DNA from: UMGS1696 sp964430105 | GTDB taxonomy: Bacteria; Bacillota; Clostridia; Oscillospirales; CAG-272 | Direction: 5' to 3' | Length of the DNA stretch: 57,628 nucleotides | NCBI GenBank assembly: GCA_964430105.1 | Contig: CAYSEF010000008.1 | Location: 1 to 57,628 of the forward strand | Part shown: positions 42,252 to 51,949 of the stretch, one piece after another | How positions within the stretch are numbered: the first letter of the stretch is position 1 | Layout of the letters: each line of letters begins with the position of its first letter | Program-made: the position numbers and the translations under genes | The notes under the pieces: generated by a model | Database searches by the model: none | Seen by the model: only the letters and a program-made list of their open reading frames with translations | Told to the model about the DNA's origin: nothing

Positions 42252-42303
42252 AAACAAGAGGCTATCGCATTCTCGAAAAATCCCTTGAATGCAACAACCT
42301 CTT
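42252..42303 (-). terminator. Hairpin after the P-loop gene, probable terminator
   Basis: CAAGAGG.....GCATTC pairs with GAATGC....CCTCTTG with an internal loop (42252-42303). Located 20 nt past the stop of the upstream gene, without a long T-tract. Confidence 0.6.
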
Positions 42304-42322
42304 GTGAAATATTCAATTAAAA

Positions 42323-42733
42323 TCAACCAATGTACTTAAGTACAGTTGCAGATGCTTCTTCAGGAGCGATAGAAGAAGTCATTACGCAATTAACTTCGTG
42401 ATCTGCGATAAGTGCTTCAATTTCGCTGAGGAAGAGATCAAAGCTTGCTTCGTCGTTATTGCAGACCTTGAGAGCGGAATCGATGAAAATATCGGTAACA
42501 TCGTGGTTGCTCGCAAGGATACCTGCGATAAATCCATACAAAGACTGACCATCTTTAATAAAATATTCTTCTGTGTCAATAAGACGGCAACGATAGTTGA
42601 TATCGAACTTGAGCTTGTCACCCTTTTCGATGCAAACTACAGCACCATCTGTCTTGTTCAGAGAAGCATTTACAAGGTCGATGAGAGTCTTGGTCTTGCC
42701 GGAACCTTTCTTGCCTACGATCAACTTAATCAT
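42323..42733 (-). CDS. Small P-loop nucleotide-binding protein
   Basis: A 136-residue protein starting IKLIVGKKGSGKTKTLIDL, a clear Walker A (GKKGSGKT). A possible Walker B is VTDIFIDSAL near residue 85. No helicase or kinase signature follows. It begins 42 nt after pgi with GGAGG before the ATG, so it is co-transcribed with that gene. C-rich codon use suggests good expression. Function unknown. Confidence 0.78.
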   Translation of the reverse strand: MIKLIVGKKGSGKTKTLIDLVNASLNKTDGAVVCIEKGDKLKFDINYRCRLIDTEEYFIKDGQSLYGFIAGILASNHDVTDIFIDSALKVCNNDEASFDLFLSEIEALIADHEVNCVMTSSIAPEEASATVLKYIG

Positions 42734-42775
42734 GGATGTTTCCTCCGTTTTTCTAATTTATTTTAATTGAGTTTA

Positions 42776-44113
42776 TTATTTCATTCTTGCTTCAAGAACT
42801 GCTTTGTGATCTTCATATCCCGGTTTGCCGAGAAGCGCATACATATTCTTCTTGTATGCTTCAACGCCTGGCTGATCGAACGGATTTACGCCAAGCATAT
42901 AACCGGATACAGCACAAGCAAGTTCAAAGAAGTATACGAGATATCCAAAGCTGTATTCGCTACGTTCTTCAACTTCAATAACAACATTCGGAACACCGCC
43001 GTCATTATGTGCAAAGAGTGTACCTGTCATAGCCATACGATTTACATCGTGAAGTTCCTTGCCGGAGAGGAAATTAAGGCCATCAATATTGTTCGGGTCA
43101 TTCGGAATAACCACTGTATCAACAGAAGTTTTGAAATCAAGTACAGTCTCGAACATTGTACGGCGACCTTCCTGAATATACTGACCAAGAGAATGGAGAT
43201 CAGTAGAGAAAATCACAGAAGACGGATACAGTGCCTTATTATCCTTACCTTCGCTTTCGCCATACAGCTGTTTCCACCATTCACAGAACATCTGAACGGA
43301 AGGTTCGTATGCAGCAAGAATTTCAACAGCCTTACCCTTATTATAGAGGATGTTTCTGATTGCTGCATAACGGAGACAATCATTGGTTTCGATGTTGCAG
43401 TTAGAATACTTTTCTCTTGCGTCAGCAGCACCCTGCATCATCTTGTCGATGTCAATACCTGCTACAGCTATCGGGAGCAAACCTACAGCTGTAAGTACGG
43501 AATAACGACCACCTACATCATCCGGAACAACAAATGTTTCGTATCCCTTATCGGTGGAAAATTCCTTCAGTTTACCACGAGCTTTATCAGTTGTAACGAA
43601 GATGCGTTCTCTTGCACCTTCTTCACCGTACTTCTTTTCAAGCAATTCACGGAAAATGCGGAATGTTACAGCCGGTTCAGTAGTTGTACCAGACTTTGAA
43701 ATAACATTTACACACACATTCTTTCCTTCACAAATGCGCAGAATATCGGAAAGAGCTGAAGAGCTAATAGAATTACCCGCGAAATAAATATCAGGGGTAT
43801 CCTTGCTGAGATTATTATAAAGAGGAGATTTAACGAATTCAATAGCGGCACGTGCGCCAAGATAAGAACCGCCGATACCAATAACTACGAATACATCGCA
43901 GATATCTTTAATCTTTTTTGCGGCGTCCTTAATTCTTGCGAACTCTTCCTTATCGTAGTTTACAGGAAGATCGACCCATCCAAGAAAATCAGATCCGGCA
44001 CCCTTCCCGCTTTTGACGAGAGAGTATGCTGCCTCAGTTACATGAGAAATTTTATCGATTTCCTGTGATTCGATAAATCCACCTAAATACTGTTCATTAA
44101 GTTTTATAGACAT
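42776..44113 (-). CDS. pgi: Glucose-6-phosphate isomerase
   Basis: A 445-residue glycolytic enzyme (glucose-6-phosphate to fructose-6-phosphate) in the cytosol. Motifs: VVIGIGGSYLGARA, GNSISSSALSDIL, SKSGTTTEPAVTFR, GGRYSVLTAVGLLP (signature), GGVPNVVIEV and PGVEAYKKNMYALLGKPG. The ribosome site is GGAGG. Upstream is a promoter with a long leader. Followed by the P-loop gene. Confidence 0.97.
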   Translation of the reverse strand: MSIKLNEQYLGGFIESQEIDKISHVTEAAYSLVKSGKGAGSDFLGWVDLPVNYDKEEFARIKDAAKKIKDICDVFVVIGIGGSYLGARAAIEFVKSPLYNNLSKDTPDIYFAGNSISSSALSDILRICEGKNVCVNVISKSGTTTEPAVTFRIFRELLEKKYGEEGARERIFVTTDKARGKLKEFSTDKGYETFVVPDDVGGRYSVLTAVGLLPIAVAGIDIDKMMQGAADAREKYSNCNIETNDCLRYAAIRNILYNKGKAVEILAAYEPSVQMFCEWWKQLYGESEGKDNKALYPSSVIFSTDLHSLGQYIQEGRRTMFETVLDFKTSVDTVVIPNDPNNIDGLNFLSGKELHDVNRMAMTGTLFAHNDGGVPNVVIEVEERSEYSFGYLVYFFELACAVSGYMLGVNPFDQPGVEAYKKNMYALLGKPGYEDHKAVLEARMK

Positions 44114-44213
44114 TTTGTTGGTAGTCCTCCGTGATATGCTTGGCGCAAGGGCAATTCCCTACACCTTTAGCCATATTATCGTGTGGCTCACGAGAAATAT
44201 TCTTTCTATACAT

Positions 44214-44242
44214 ATAATACTACATTTTTGCGAAATTTTCAA
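44214..44242 (-). promoter_or_regulatory. Promoter of pgi with a structured leader
   Basis: Minus-strand TTGAAA (44242-44237), 17-nt spacer, TATTAT (44219-44214). The leader of about 95 nt contains a small hairpin TCGTG/CACGA and further pairing segments; it does not match a riboswitch class that I know. Confidence 0.7.
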
Positions 44243-44264
44243 TAGCAAAATGAAGAATATTTAA

Positions 44265-45407
44265 TCATTTTAGGCAAAAAATACCGAGCATTCTTGAGAA
44301 AAGTCCGAAAAAACTTATTTTTGCAATATCTTCCGCAGCAATAATATCACTTTCTGCTATCACATTTCCATCTGATATATAGCGAACAACACCAATTTTG
44401 TCGCCTTTTTTTATTGGGGCAGGAATATTTTCGTTTACTAAAAATTCTGTCTGCACAGATTTATCCTTTCCCTTTGCCATTAGCTGTACGAATGGCTTAA
44501 ATTCACACGCACAGGTATTTTTTACACCTCCTATAACAGTTGCGTCACCTGCTGAACCGCCTTCGTTTTTATATAACGAGTATTTTGCGAAGCCATAGTC
44601 CAAAAGCTGTTTTGCGATTTCATTACGAGCATCTCTTGTATCAGCTCCCATGACAACAGCGATAAGATGAAGACCATCCCTTTCAGCAGTTGCACTCATA
44701 CAAAATCCTGCTTTTGAGGTTGAGCCTGTCTTGAGTCCTGTCGCACCTTTGTAAAATCTAATAAGTCTATTAGTGTTTGTAAGTCCAAATTCACCGTTAC
44801 GGATAGTATCCATCCAGATAGTACTGTATTTGAGAATCGTTTCATGCTTCATAAGCTCTCGTGACATTAGTGAAATATCATATGCGCTTGTCAAATGCTT
44901 TGCTGTATCGTCGTCAAGTCCTGTAACATTCTCAAAATGTGTGTTGTTCATTCCAAGTTCCAGTGCTCTTTCATTCATACGATTGACAAACGCTTCTTCG
45001 CTTCCTGCGACTTTTTCTGCAAGAGCAACCGCAGCATCGTTTGCAGAAGCTATTATTACGCATTTAAGAAGTTCTTCAGCTTTCATAGTTTCACCGGGTT
45101 CCAAATATACCTGTGATCCACCCATAGATGCGGCATATTCACTAACTGAAATATCTTCATCTAAAGAAATATTTCCTGCATCAACTTCCTCCATAAATAG
45201 AAGAAGAGTCATTATTTTTGTTACTGAGGCAGGCGGAAGTGCCAAATCTGCATTTTTTGCATATAGTACTGTACCTGTTGAAAAGTCGACGAGGACAGCT
45301 GAATCGCAAGCTGTGTCGAATGGTATGTTATCCGGGATATCAGCAGAAATTGGTAAGCTAAAAAACACAAGCATTGTTACTAAAAGTATTGACATAAATC
45401 TGTACAT
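44265..45407 (-). CDS. dacF: D-alanyl-D-alanine carboxypeptidase (penicillin-binding protein 5/6 type)
   Basis: 380 residues with a signal peptide (MYRFMSILLVTMLVFFSLPISA), the S-x-x-K site PPASVTKIMT, SxN motif IASAND and KTG motif GLKTGSTSKAG, then a C-terminal beta domain and a terminal amphipathic stretch FFGLFSRMLGIFCL that may anchor it to the membrane. It trims the last D-Ala from peptidoglycan pentapeptides; in spore formers, DacF acts in the forespore. The ATG at 45407 is preferred, with GGAGTG upstream, over a longer frame. Confidence 0.94.
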   Translation of the reverse strand: MYRFMSILLVTMLVFFSLPISADIPDNIPFDTACDSAVLVDFSTGTVLYAKNADLALPPASVTKIMTLLLFMEEVDAGNISLDEDISVSEYAASMGGSQVYLEPGETMKAEELLKCVIIASANDAAVALAEKVAGSEEAFVNRMNERALELGMNNTHFENVTGLDDDTAKHLTSAYDISLMSRELMKHETILKYSTIWMDTIRNGEFGLTNTNRLIRFYKGATGLKTGSTSKAGFCMSATAERDGLHLIAVVMGADTRDARNEIAKQLLDYGFAKYSLYKNEGGSAGDATVIGGVKNTCACEFKPFVQLMAKGKDKSVQTEFLVNENIPAPIKKGDKIGVVRYISDGNVIAESDIIAAEDIAKISFFGLFSRMLGIFCLK

Positions 45408-45474
45408 AAAAATCACTCCGTACAAATAGAATTGGTTTACTCTATTCATACTGGAGTGATCAGCAATTTATTCC

Positions 45475-46986
45475 TCAATACATATAACGCTTGACAGCTT
45501 CACAAATATTTGTAAGAATAGCCGAAGCTTCACTATCTGATACTACTTCTTCAGCATAGCGTATCCGTTCAAAATCTGCGGTAATCTTTTTTATCTCAAC
45601 CTCACTAACAGAACGGCGTACTTTATCTTCTATCTGACGAGGTGTATCTGATATTTTGAGATTAATATTAATTCTCTTATACATTTTCAGAAGCACCGCA
45701 TATGCAAAACAAAGTTGTTCATTGTAATCTTTAAGTCGTGACAAACGCATCATAAACATTTTGTATGTCTCAGTCTGATTTGCAAGATCATTGAAATCAT
45801 TTATCGAAGCGTTTTGAAGTTGCTTTTTTTCGTCCTTATAATTATATATTTCCTCTGAAAAGCTTTTATCACCGGCATTCTTAAAAATATCACGTCCAAC
45901 GAGAAATGAATGAATAAAATCTCTAAACCATTCTCGTACACGCTCTACCAACTTACGAAGATAACCTGTCTTTGAAAGTATTAATAATGCAGCTGCGGTA
46001 ATAATAAGCAGAAAAAATATCGCCAAAACATACTGATTTTCAGTAGACATTATGTCACGTTGAAACCGATTACCTGCATGTTCAGAGCCAAAATACTCTG
46101 CTTCGATTGATTGTGTGTTACTCTCCTTTCTGCCATAAAACATATTATAAAGAGCTATAAAACCAATAGCATATAATATTATATATAAACCCGAAAGAAG
46201 CACATATACCACAAGCACCATAAGTACCAGCATCAAAAGAATGATAAATACCAGAAACAGATTATACATTCGTGCGCTGGGTGTGACGACTGAAACTACC
46301 GAACCTTGGAACTTCCGCTGAAGATTATTCTGATTAAAGACTATCAACAGACAGACTGTAAATATTATAAAAGGTGGTCCTATTATACTTGTAACAGATG
46401 ATTGATTAAGGACATTGAGTCCCATGGAAAATAAAGGTGCAGCAAGAAGTGTCGTAAAGAACATCTCCGCATAGAACAGCACTCCTGCGATGACAAGTAT
46501 CGTCATATTAGCAAGTCGCTCTATCGGATAAAACCAAATAACACATCCAAGAATTGATGCAACACAAAACAAAACCGAAGCAAAAATCCCATAAACAGGA
46601 TTATAATAGGACATACGATCCGCAAGATACATATTCTCAAAGTAAGTATCTATTGGGAAAAACAACAATATAGCCAAAATAACGAAGACAATAATCGGCA
46701 CAATTGCATTTCCAAGATTAAATCCCGAAATAACTCCGGCACCATGATCGGAAAAACCATCTTTGGATGCTCTTTTACCGGTTATTTTTGAATACAAAGA
46801 TTGTATACAATATCCAAAAAATGTACTGGTAACTGCAAATATAGGCATAATGGTATATGCATCTTCAAATATAACTGTGCTTTCATATGTAAACATCATC
46901 ATTGAAATTGGCACAGTTAACATAGAGGCACCGAAAAGCACAACAAGATTTAGTACTTTATCGAACCAGTTGTCAAATTTTGTCAT
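45475..46986 (-). CDS. Multi-spanning membrane protein with DUF4129-like C-terminus
   Basis: 503 residues. About ten hydrophobic segments in the first 330 residues, then another at about 325-345 and a cytoplasmic helical domain of roughly 150 residues ending SVSEVEIKKITADFERIRY, the usual DUF4129 (transglutaminase-associated) layout. It is the third gene of a MoxR-DUF58-DUF4129 set; in other bacteria, such sets carry a transglutaminase-like core domain that is missing here. Function unknown; a cell-envelope role is likely. Starts 10 nt after DUF58. Confidence 0.78.
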   Translation of the reverse strand: MTKFDNWFDKVLNLVVLFGASMLTVPISMMMFTYESTVIFEDAYTIMPIFAVTSTFFGYCIQSLYSKITGKRASKDGFSDHGAGVISGFNLGNAIVPIIVFVILAILLFFPIDTYFENMYLADRMSYYNPVYGIFASVLFCVASILGCVIWFYPIERLANMTILVIAGVLFYAEMFFTTLLAAPLFSMGLNVLNQSSVTSIIGPPFIIFTVCLLIVFNQNNLQRKFQGSVVSVVTPSARMYNLFLVFIILLMLVLMVLVVYVLLSGLYIILYAIGFIALYNMFYGRKESNTQSIEAEYFGSEHAGNRFQRDIMSTENQYVLAIFFLLIITAAALLILSKTGYLRKLVERVREWFRDFIHSFLVGRDIFKNAGDKSFSEEIYNYKDEKKQLQNASINDFNDLANQTETYKMFMMRLSRLKDYNEQLCFAYAVLLKMYKRININLKISDTPRQIEDKVRRSVSEVEIKKITADFERIRYAEEVVSDSEASAILTNICEAVKRYMY

Positions 46987-46995
46987 GCTGTCCTC

Positions 46996-48216
46996 CTATT
47001 CTTCTATGTATGTCTTAAAATGCACTTCGATATCATCAGGAATGATAACTGCATTTATGCTTGCAGATGTGATATAGAAAACAACATTCACTCCGACCTT
47101 GCGCATAGCATAGTAGAAATTTATCATACGTTCGCTAAGGTAAGATGAAACGAAAATGATGTTTCCTCCACTGGTGTAAGCATACGGATTTTCAAGCATA
47201 TGGTCGAGCATTTTTTCGATAGGCGTTGAAATCGTGAGTTCAAGCTGTGCAAGCATACGAAGTGCGGTAATCATGTTCAGCTTACCCTTATACACAGGAG
47301 ATACAAATATCTTCTCACCTATTTCATCTCCTTCTCCGTATGACGCATTCATTCCCTTTTCAAATGTTTCCGGTGGCGTGTTTGAAATAAATCTCACGGG
47401 AATATTTTCACCGGATACACTATCAAGTATAGAGGCAACAACGGTCAAGCAAAGTTCGACCGGATGTTTTGCGCTTGGTGGACCAGGTATCTGCTTTTCG
47501 ATGTCACGAGACTGCATATTCATTATAATATTAAATTGATGACGGTTGGTATATTCTTCTACATTGATCATCAATTCGTTTCTAACAGCTGTCTGCATCC
47601 AATTTATACGGTTCATCGGATCCCCTGGCATATACTCTCTAACGCCTGCTTTTAGTAGCGGGTCAGTCAAAAGACTTGATTTAACCAAAAAATCACCATT
47701 CGTATACTTTGATGAAGTAAACTCTTTTTCAAGATTGATGGCTTTAGGCAGAACAACGAGGGTATTTTCAGAGGTAACTTCAGCAGCTATTACTTTTGCC
47801 ACAGTCATAGCACCGAAAAGATCATCTGCCAACATTGTAGCATTTCCCAAGTGATACGTTCCTCTAACGTCACAACGAACTCTCCATCTGCGACGTATCA
47901 TTTGGTTTCCACGCAAGACAAAAATACTGTGAATGACACGTGGAAATGTTTCTTTCATTGTGCCGTTCTTTTTGTCGGGCTCCACGATATGAAAACTCAA
48001 ACCTTCAGGAAGTTCAGTATCAACTTTCAAAAATGGCAACGGAAGAAATTTGTTGTTTCGTAACTCCTCGTAAACATAGAGTTCCTCATCTTCAAATATC
48101 TCCTGGGTAGAGAATGTTACCTTATATTCAAGATTATGAAATGCGTAATTTTTATATATTTTCGACTGTATAAGAAATAGTAATGCTGCTGCAATAACTA
48201 TTGCTATAAATACCAT
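46996..48216 (-). CDS. DUF58 domain protein
   Basis: A 406-residue protein with two N-terminal hydrophobic helices and the DUF58 core REYMPGDPMNRINWMQTAVRNELMINVEE, identified by YMPGDPMNRINW. This domain (vWA-like) partners MoxR ATPases. It starts 41 nt downstream of the MoxR gene and is coupled to the DUF4129 gene. Confidence 0.88.
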   Translation of the reverse strand: MVFIAIVIAAALLFLIQSKIYKNYAFHNLEYKVTFSTQEIFEDEELYVYEELRNNKFLPLPFLKVDTELPEGLSFHIVEPDKKNGTMKETFPRVIHSIFVLRGNQMIRRRWRVRCDVRGTYHLGNATMLADDLFGAMTVAKVIAAEVTSENTLVVLPKAINLEKEFTSSKYTNGDFLVKSSLLTDPLLKAGVREYMPGDPMNRINWMQTAVRNELMINVEEYTNRHQFNIIMNMQSRDIEKQIPGPPSAKHPVELCLTVVASILDSVSGENIPVRFISNTPPETFEKGMNASYGEGDEIGEKIFVSPVYKGKLNMITALRMLAQLELTISTPIEKMLDHMLENPYAYTSGGNIIFVSSYLSERMINFYYAMRKVGVNVVFYITSASINAVIIPDDIEVHFKTYIEE

Positions 48217-48257
48217 AGATTGCTCCTTTCATTAAATCACGAAACATTGCAAGTATG

Positions 48258-49205
48258 TTAATCGATTGGAGCACGTACTGTATCAATAATATATTCTATA
48301 ATCTGTTCATTTGTATCAGTGAGGTGTATGGTATTTTGAGAACGTGTAATGATACGATGTGAAAGAATAGGAATACTAACTTTTTTAACATCGTCAGGAA
48401 TAACAAAATCACGTCCCATGATCGCAGCATAAGCCTGCGAAGCTTTCATCAATGCAAGAGTCGCACGCGGACTGACACCGAGACGCAAGCGATCGCTTTC
48501 ACGTGTTGCTTCTGCTATATTGATAATATAGTCCTTAATAGGCTCACTTACAGTAATGTTTTTTACAGCATCAGCAGCTTTTTGAACATCATTACGGTCG
48601 CAGACAGGAGTAAGTGTTTCAAGCGGACTTGCAGAGTTGTACTGAGTCAGTACATTTTTTTCAGCTGAATGTTCAGGATAGCCAAGTGAAAGCTTCATAA
48701 AGAATCTGTCCATCTGTGCTTCGGGCAACGGGAAAGTGCCTTGTGACTCAATCGGATTCTGCGTAGCGATAACAAAAAACGGATCATCGAGAGTATATGT
48801 AATTCCATCAATAGTAGCTTGATGTTCACCCATACATTCAAGAAGTGCTGACTGTGTACGTGGTGTAGTTCTGTTAATTTCGTCAGCAAGAAGAATATTT
48901 GTGAAAACAGGTCCTTTACGGAATACAAAATCAGATGTTTTTTGATTATAGTAATTTACACCTGTAATATCGGATGGAAGAAGGTCAGGTGTGAACTGGA
49001 TTCGTTTTGTATCGGCTGAAATTGACTTTGCGAGAGCTTTTGCCAGAGTAGTTTTTCCTGTTCCCGGAATATCATCAAGCAATACGTGTCCTCTGCATAA
49101 AAGTGATGTGACGATAAAACGAATCTGTTCCTCCTTTCCGAAGATAGCCTTGCTCACATTTTCTATAATACTGTTTGCAACACCGGAAATAATTTCAGTA
49201 TACAT
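48258..49205 (-). CDS. MoxR family AAA+ ATPase
   Basis: A 315-residue AAA+ ATPase, acting as a chaperone for the assembly of protein complexes. Walker A DDIPGTGKTTLAKALA near residue 46, Walker B LLADEINRTTPRTQSALLE, sensor VIATQNPIESQGTFPLPEAQMDRFF and the second sensor LGVSPRATLALMKASQAYA. AGGAG precedes the ATG. It heads the MoxR-DUF58-DUF4129 set. Confidence 0.94.
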   Translation of the reverse strand: MYTEIISGVANSIIENVSKAIFGKEEQIRFIVTSLLCRGHVLLDDIPGTGKTTLAKALAKSISADTKRIQFTPDLLPSDITGVNYYNQKTSDFVFRKGPVFTNILLADEINRTTPRTQSALLECMGEHQATIDGITYTLDDPFFVIATQNPIESQGTFPLPEAQMDRFFMKLSLGYPEHSAEKNVLTQYNSASPLETLTPVCDRNDVQKAADAVKNITVSEPIKDYIINIAEATRESDRLRLGVSPRATLALMKASQAYAAIMGRDFVIPDDVKKVSIPILSHRIITRSQNTIHLTDTNEQIIEYIIDTVRAPID

Positions 49206-49259
49206 ATTAGTGGTACTCCTTTAGAGTCTTGATTATATAATGGTATTGTTATTGGTCTA

Positions 49260-51689
49260 TCAGAAATTTACACGTGGATAAAATTCAGGTATCATTTCAT
49301 CCGTTTCTATTTCACGAAGAACATCTTTGTTGCTCCGTGGATCTGCACTGACAACAAAGGTGCATGATGATGCTTCAATAGATAATTCTACAGCAGTGTA
49401 TATTTCACCTCTGAACTTTACGAGAGAAGCTGTCAAACGTCGTGTCTTGCCATTGTAAGGATTCCATTCTTCGAGTGTATGACGTCCTCTTAATAGAATG
49501 TTTCCGGTATAAGTATCGCCGGACGTGTTAGTAAAATAATAAATATCGCAACCCGCATATTTTTTATGTATATAGTTCATTGATGAGCCTTTTGCGAGGC
49601 GTTTATCTACACCGATTTTAAGAAAATCAGGCAGATTATAATTTACAACTCCCAATAGTTCACGTCGTGGCATTTTATCAATGTAAACATCAGGTGCGAT
49701 TCCGAGTTTTTCGGTAGCTTGATAAACGAGATTTGCTGAAACAGTTTCTGCTCGTGTTACAGAAGTTTTATTCGGTGGGAAGAAGTATGCCATGCCACCC
49801 TTGTTATTGCTATTCTTATAGTATCTCTTGTAAACTGTATTATCTGTGACGTCGCTTCCGAAAATAAACTCTATAGTTTCACGAACTTCTCTATCTTCAT
49901 CTGATTCTGTATTCAGTGCAACATTCACATCATCAAATATCGTTGAGCACACATTAGATATAACTGGCAGGTGACCGGTAGCTATAATTTTTCCGCCTTC
50001 AACAAAGAATTTCTTAAGCATTTGGGCTGTTTTTACATCTATAATAGTCATCGATGGCAACACAACAAGTTTAAACTTTAGAGTTGTTTTTTTGTCGTTT
50101 GTGATATACAAGACACCATCTTCAACAAATGAATGATTAGCTATGATATCCGGATGCAGGAAAATAGAATCGATTCCAACATAACCAAGAAAATTATTCA
50201 TTACATCCATATAGTCAATATTATCAGGGTTATATGGATATTCAAAGCCGGTATTACTTGATTGATACAGATATGAAAGTGAGTGAAGTGTATTTATCGG
50301 ATAAACTATCGCTGCTTCTGCAATATGCTCACCGCCACCAAGCATAGTCTGTGCTCGAGTAACGAATGAAGCGAAATCAGCGAGGTCGTCTCCTTTTGAG
50401 AATATTGAACCCCATGTTGTTGATTCATTTTCCACGATATCTGTATTCTCACGATTACGGTCTTCTCCGAGATGTGCAAATATCATGTTTACACCACGAT
50501 TGAAAGCATTCATTGCCTCACGATAGATTATGTCTTTTGTGAGCATTTGGAAATAGTTAAAAAGATCCGCTGTAACAGTTTCCGCACCGATCAAATCTGC
50601 CGCACTTGATGCAACTTTAATTCCATTTAGTCCGTACAAATATGCGAACGGCAATGAAATACCCGGTGCAGAAGAAAATCTATGAAACATTTGACCATCA
50701 CCGAAAATCCACGAAGATAATGATGCTTTGCCCTCGGCAGGAAATCCTGTGCAGAACATTGAGTGAGAATTACAATAATCTGATACTGCCTTTAGATAGC
50801 CTTCTGTAAGTATTTTTGAACGACACGCCATAAGCATGGATTTATAGCGTTTAGAATGTCCCGGAAACTCTCGGAACATTAACGAATAGTAAGGAGCCGG
50901 GTCAAATCCGTATGTTTCAATGAATACTTTATTGAAATTAGGATGCCACATTCGTCTGTTTTGACCCGCATAAACAACATTTCTGTATATAAAGATATCC
51001 ATCGGAGATTTTGAATTGTCAGTTGATTGTGCGGGTGACAATTCGTGTATAAGAACTCCAAGTGTGCGCTTAAGATACTCTATTGAAATATCATAATCCA
51101 TGAGATCAATATAGTTTGCAGTAATATCAGGTTCACAGATATATTCTTCAATATTCCAGTTTCCATCCGGAACATCCCATTCAAGAATATCATCTTTGAC
51201 GTAACGCCTGATATCAATAATCTTAAAATCATCATCGTTTACTGCCAAAAGAGACATTCTTGTACCATCTGAATGCAGTTTCTTTTTTATTACCTGTCCT
51301 TCGGTACACTCGTATTCATATTTGCAGAGTATTTTGCAAACGGACCGAGAAGGATTCTCAAGTTTTTTGAGATATTCACGCATGATATATGTATCATCAA
51401 GATATGCCAAAGATAGAGCGTTATTCTGCGTTTCTTGATTTATCATGCGATAAACATCATAATATTCCTCAGAAAGCGGGTCTATAGCATAATTATCACG
51501 AGAAAATGGTATAACACCGCCATATCCTGATTTTTTATATCCGGATATTAGTTTTGACAGTTTTTCGGGAGTAGCAAGACCGTTTTTTGAGTCTATCGGA
51601 ATGTATATATAGGGGCTATTAGAATTTTTGTCGTTTTGAAAAAGCTTCTTGAGAGATGAAGAATCGGTTACAGGCAATTTTTCGTTCAT
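49260..51689 (-). CDS. GH106-like glycosidase (alpha-L-rhamnosidase-type), cytoplasmic
   Basis: An 809-residue protein with the outline of GH106-type glycoside hydrolases: N-terminal catalytic-like region with LEWDVPDGNWNI, AHLGEDRNRENTD and GTGFPAEG-type segments, a middle ALIYPINTLHSLS-type domain (here AAIVYPINTLHSLSYLYQ) with KLVVLPSMTIID, and C-terminal beta domains ending LEEWNPYNGKTR. No signal peptide, so internal action on imported glycans is expected. The ATG at 51689 follows GGAG. Family assignment is by pattern only. It is the first gene in the direction of the MoxR set, 54 nt upstream, so it may be on one transcript with it. Confidence 0.7.
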   Translation of the reverse strand: MNEKLPVTDSSSLKKLFQNDKNSNSPYIYIPIDSKNGLATPEKLSKLISGYKKSGYGGVIPFSRDNYAIDPLSEEYYDVYRMINQETQNNALSLAYLDDTYIMREYLKKLENPSRSVCKILCKYEYECTEGQVIKKKLHSDGTRMSLLAVNDDDFKIIDIRRYVKDDILEWDVPDGNWNIEEYICEPDITANYIDLMDYDISIEYLKRTLGVLIHELSPAQSTDNSKSPMDIFIYRNVVYAGQNRRMWHPNFNKVFIETYGFDPAPYYSLMFREFPGHSKRYKSMLMACRSKILTEGYLKAVSDYCNSHSMFCTGFPAEGKASLSSWIFGDGQMFHRFSSAPGISLPFAYLYGLNGIKVASSAADLIGAETVTADLFNYFQMLTKDIIYREAMNAFNRGVNMIFAHLGEDRNRENTDIVENESTTWGSIFSKGDDLADFASFVTRAQTMLGGGEHIAEAAIVYPINTLHSLSYLYQSSNTGFEYPYNPDNIDYMDVMNNFLGYVGIDSIFLHPDIIANHSFVEDGVLYITNDKKTTLKFKLVVLPSMTIIDVKTAQMLKKFFVEGGKIIATGHLPVISNVCSTIFDDVNVALNTESDEDREVRETIEFIFGSDVTDNTVYKRYYKNSNNKGGMAYFFPPNKTSVTRAETVSANLVYQATEKLGIAPDVYIDKMPRRELLGVVNYNLPDFLKIGVDKRLAKGSSMNYIHKKYAGCDIYYFTNTSGDTYTGNILLRGRHTLEEWNPYNGKTRRLTASLVKFRGEIYTAVELSIEASSCTFVVSADPRSNKDVLREIETDEMIPEFYPRVNF

Positions 51690-51742
51690 AAATAAAACTC
51701 CATTCTGTAGTTTCACCGGATGTTTGACATTTATTTGAAGTT

Positions 51743-51771
51743 ATTATATCACATTAAAATCGTTTTGTTAA
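51743..51771 (-). promoter_or_regulatory. Promoter of the GH106-like gene
   Basis: Minus-strand TTAACA (51771-51766), 17-nt spacer, TATAAT (51748-51743). The divergent region 51690-52001 otherwise holds the promoter of the ABC operon. Confidence 0.75.
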
Positions 51772-51904
51772 TAGTTTTTTTGGATATTTTTTAGTTTTAC
51801 TGCATTTCTAATGATTAATTCATGAAATATCACCACATAGATTTGGTTTATTTCATAAACTATGATAATAATTAAATTCTTGTTATTGAATTTTAATTAT
51901 TGTA

Positions 51905-51933
51905 TTGACTTTGAGTGAGAATTGGTATATAAT
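51905..51933 (+). promoter_or_regulatory. Promoter of the ABC transporter operon
   Basis: TTGACT (51905-51910), 17-nt spacer, TATAAT (51928-51933). Confidence 0.85.
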
Positions 51934-51949
51934 GTTCACAGTTGTGCAT

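Noticed and set aside
42767..43699. A 310-residue plus-strand open frame opposite pgi
   Set aside because: Antisense to intact pgi motifs; no ribosome site or family pattern.
44114..44213. Known riboswitch class in the pgi leader
   Set aside because: Compared by eye with ZTP, fluoride and preQ1 patterns; conserved cores are missing.
44773..45429. A 218-residue plus-strand open frame opposite the carboxypeptidase
   Set aside because: Antisense to the SxxK/SxN region of a recognised enzyme; Ser-rich shadow product.
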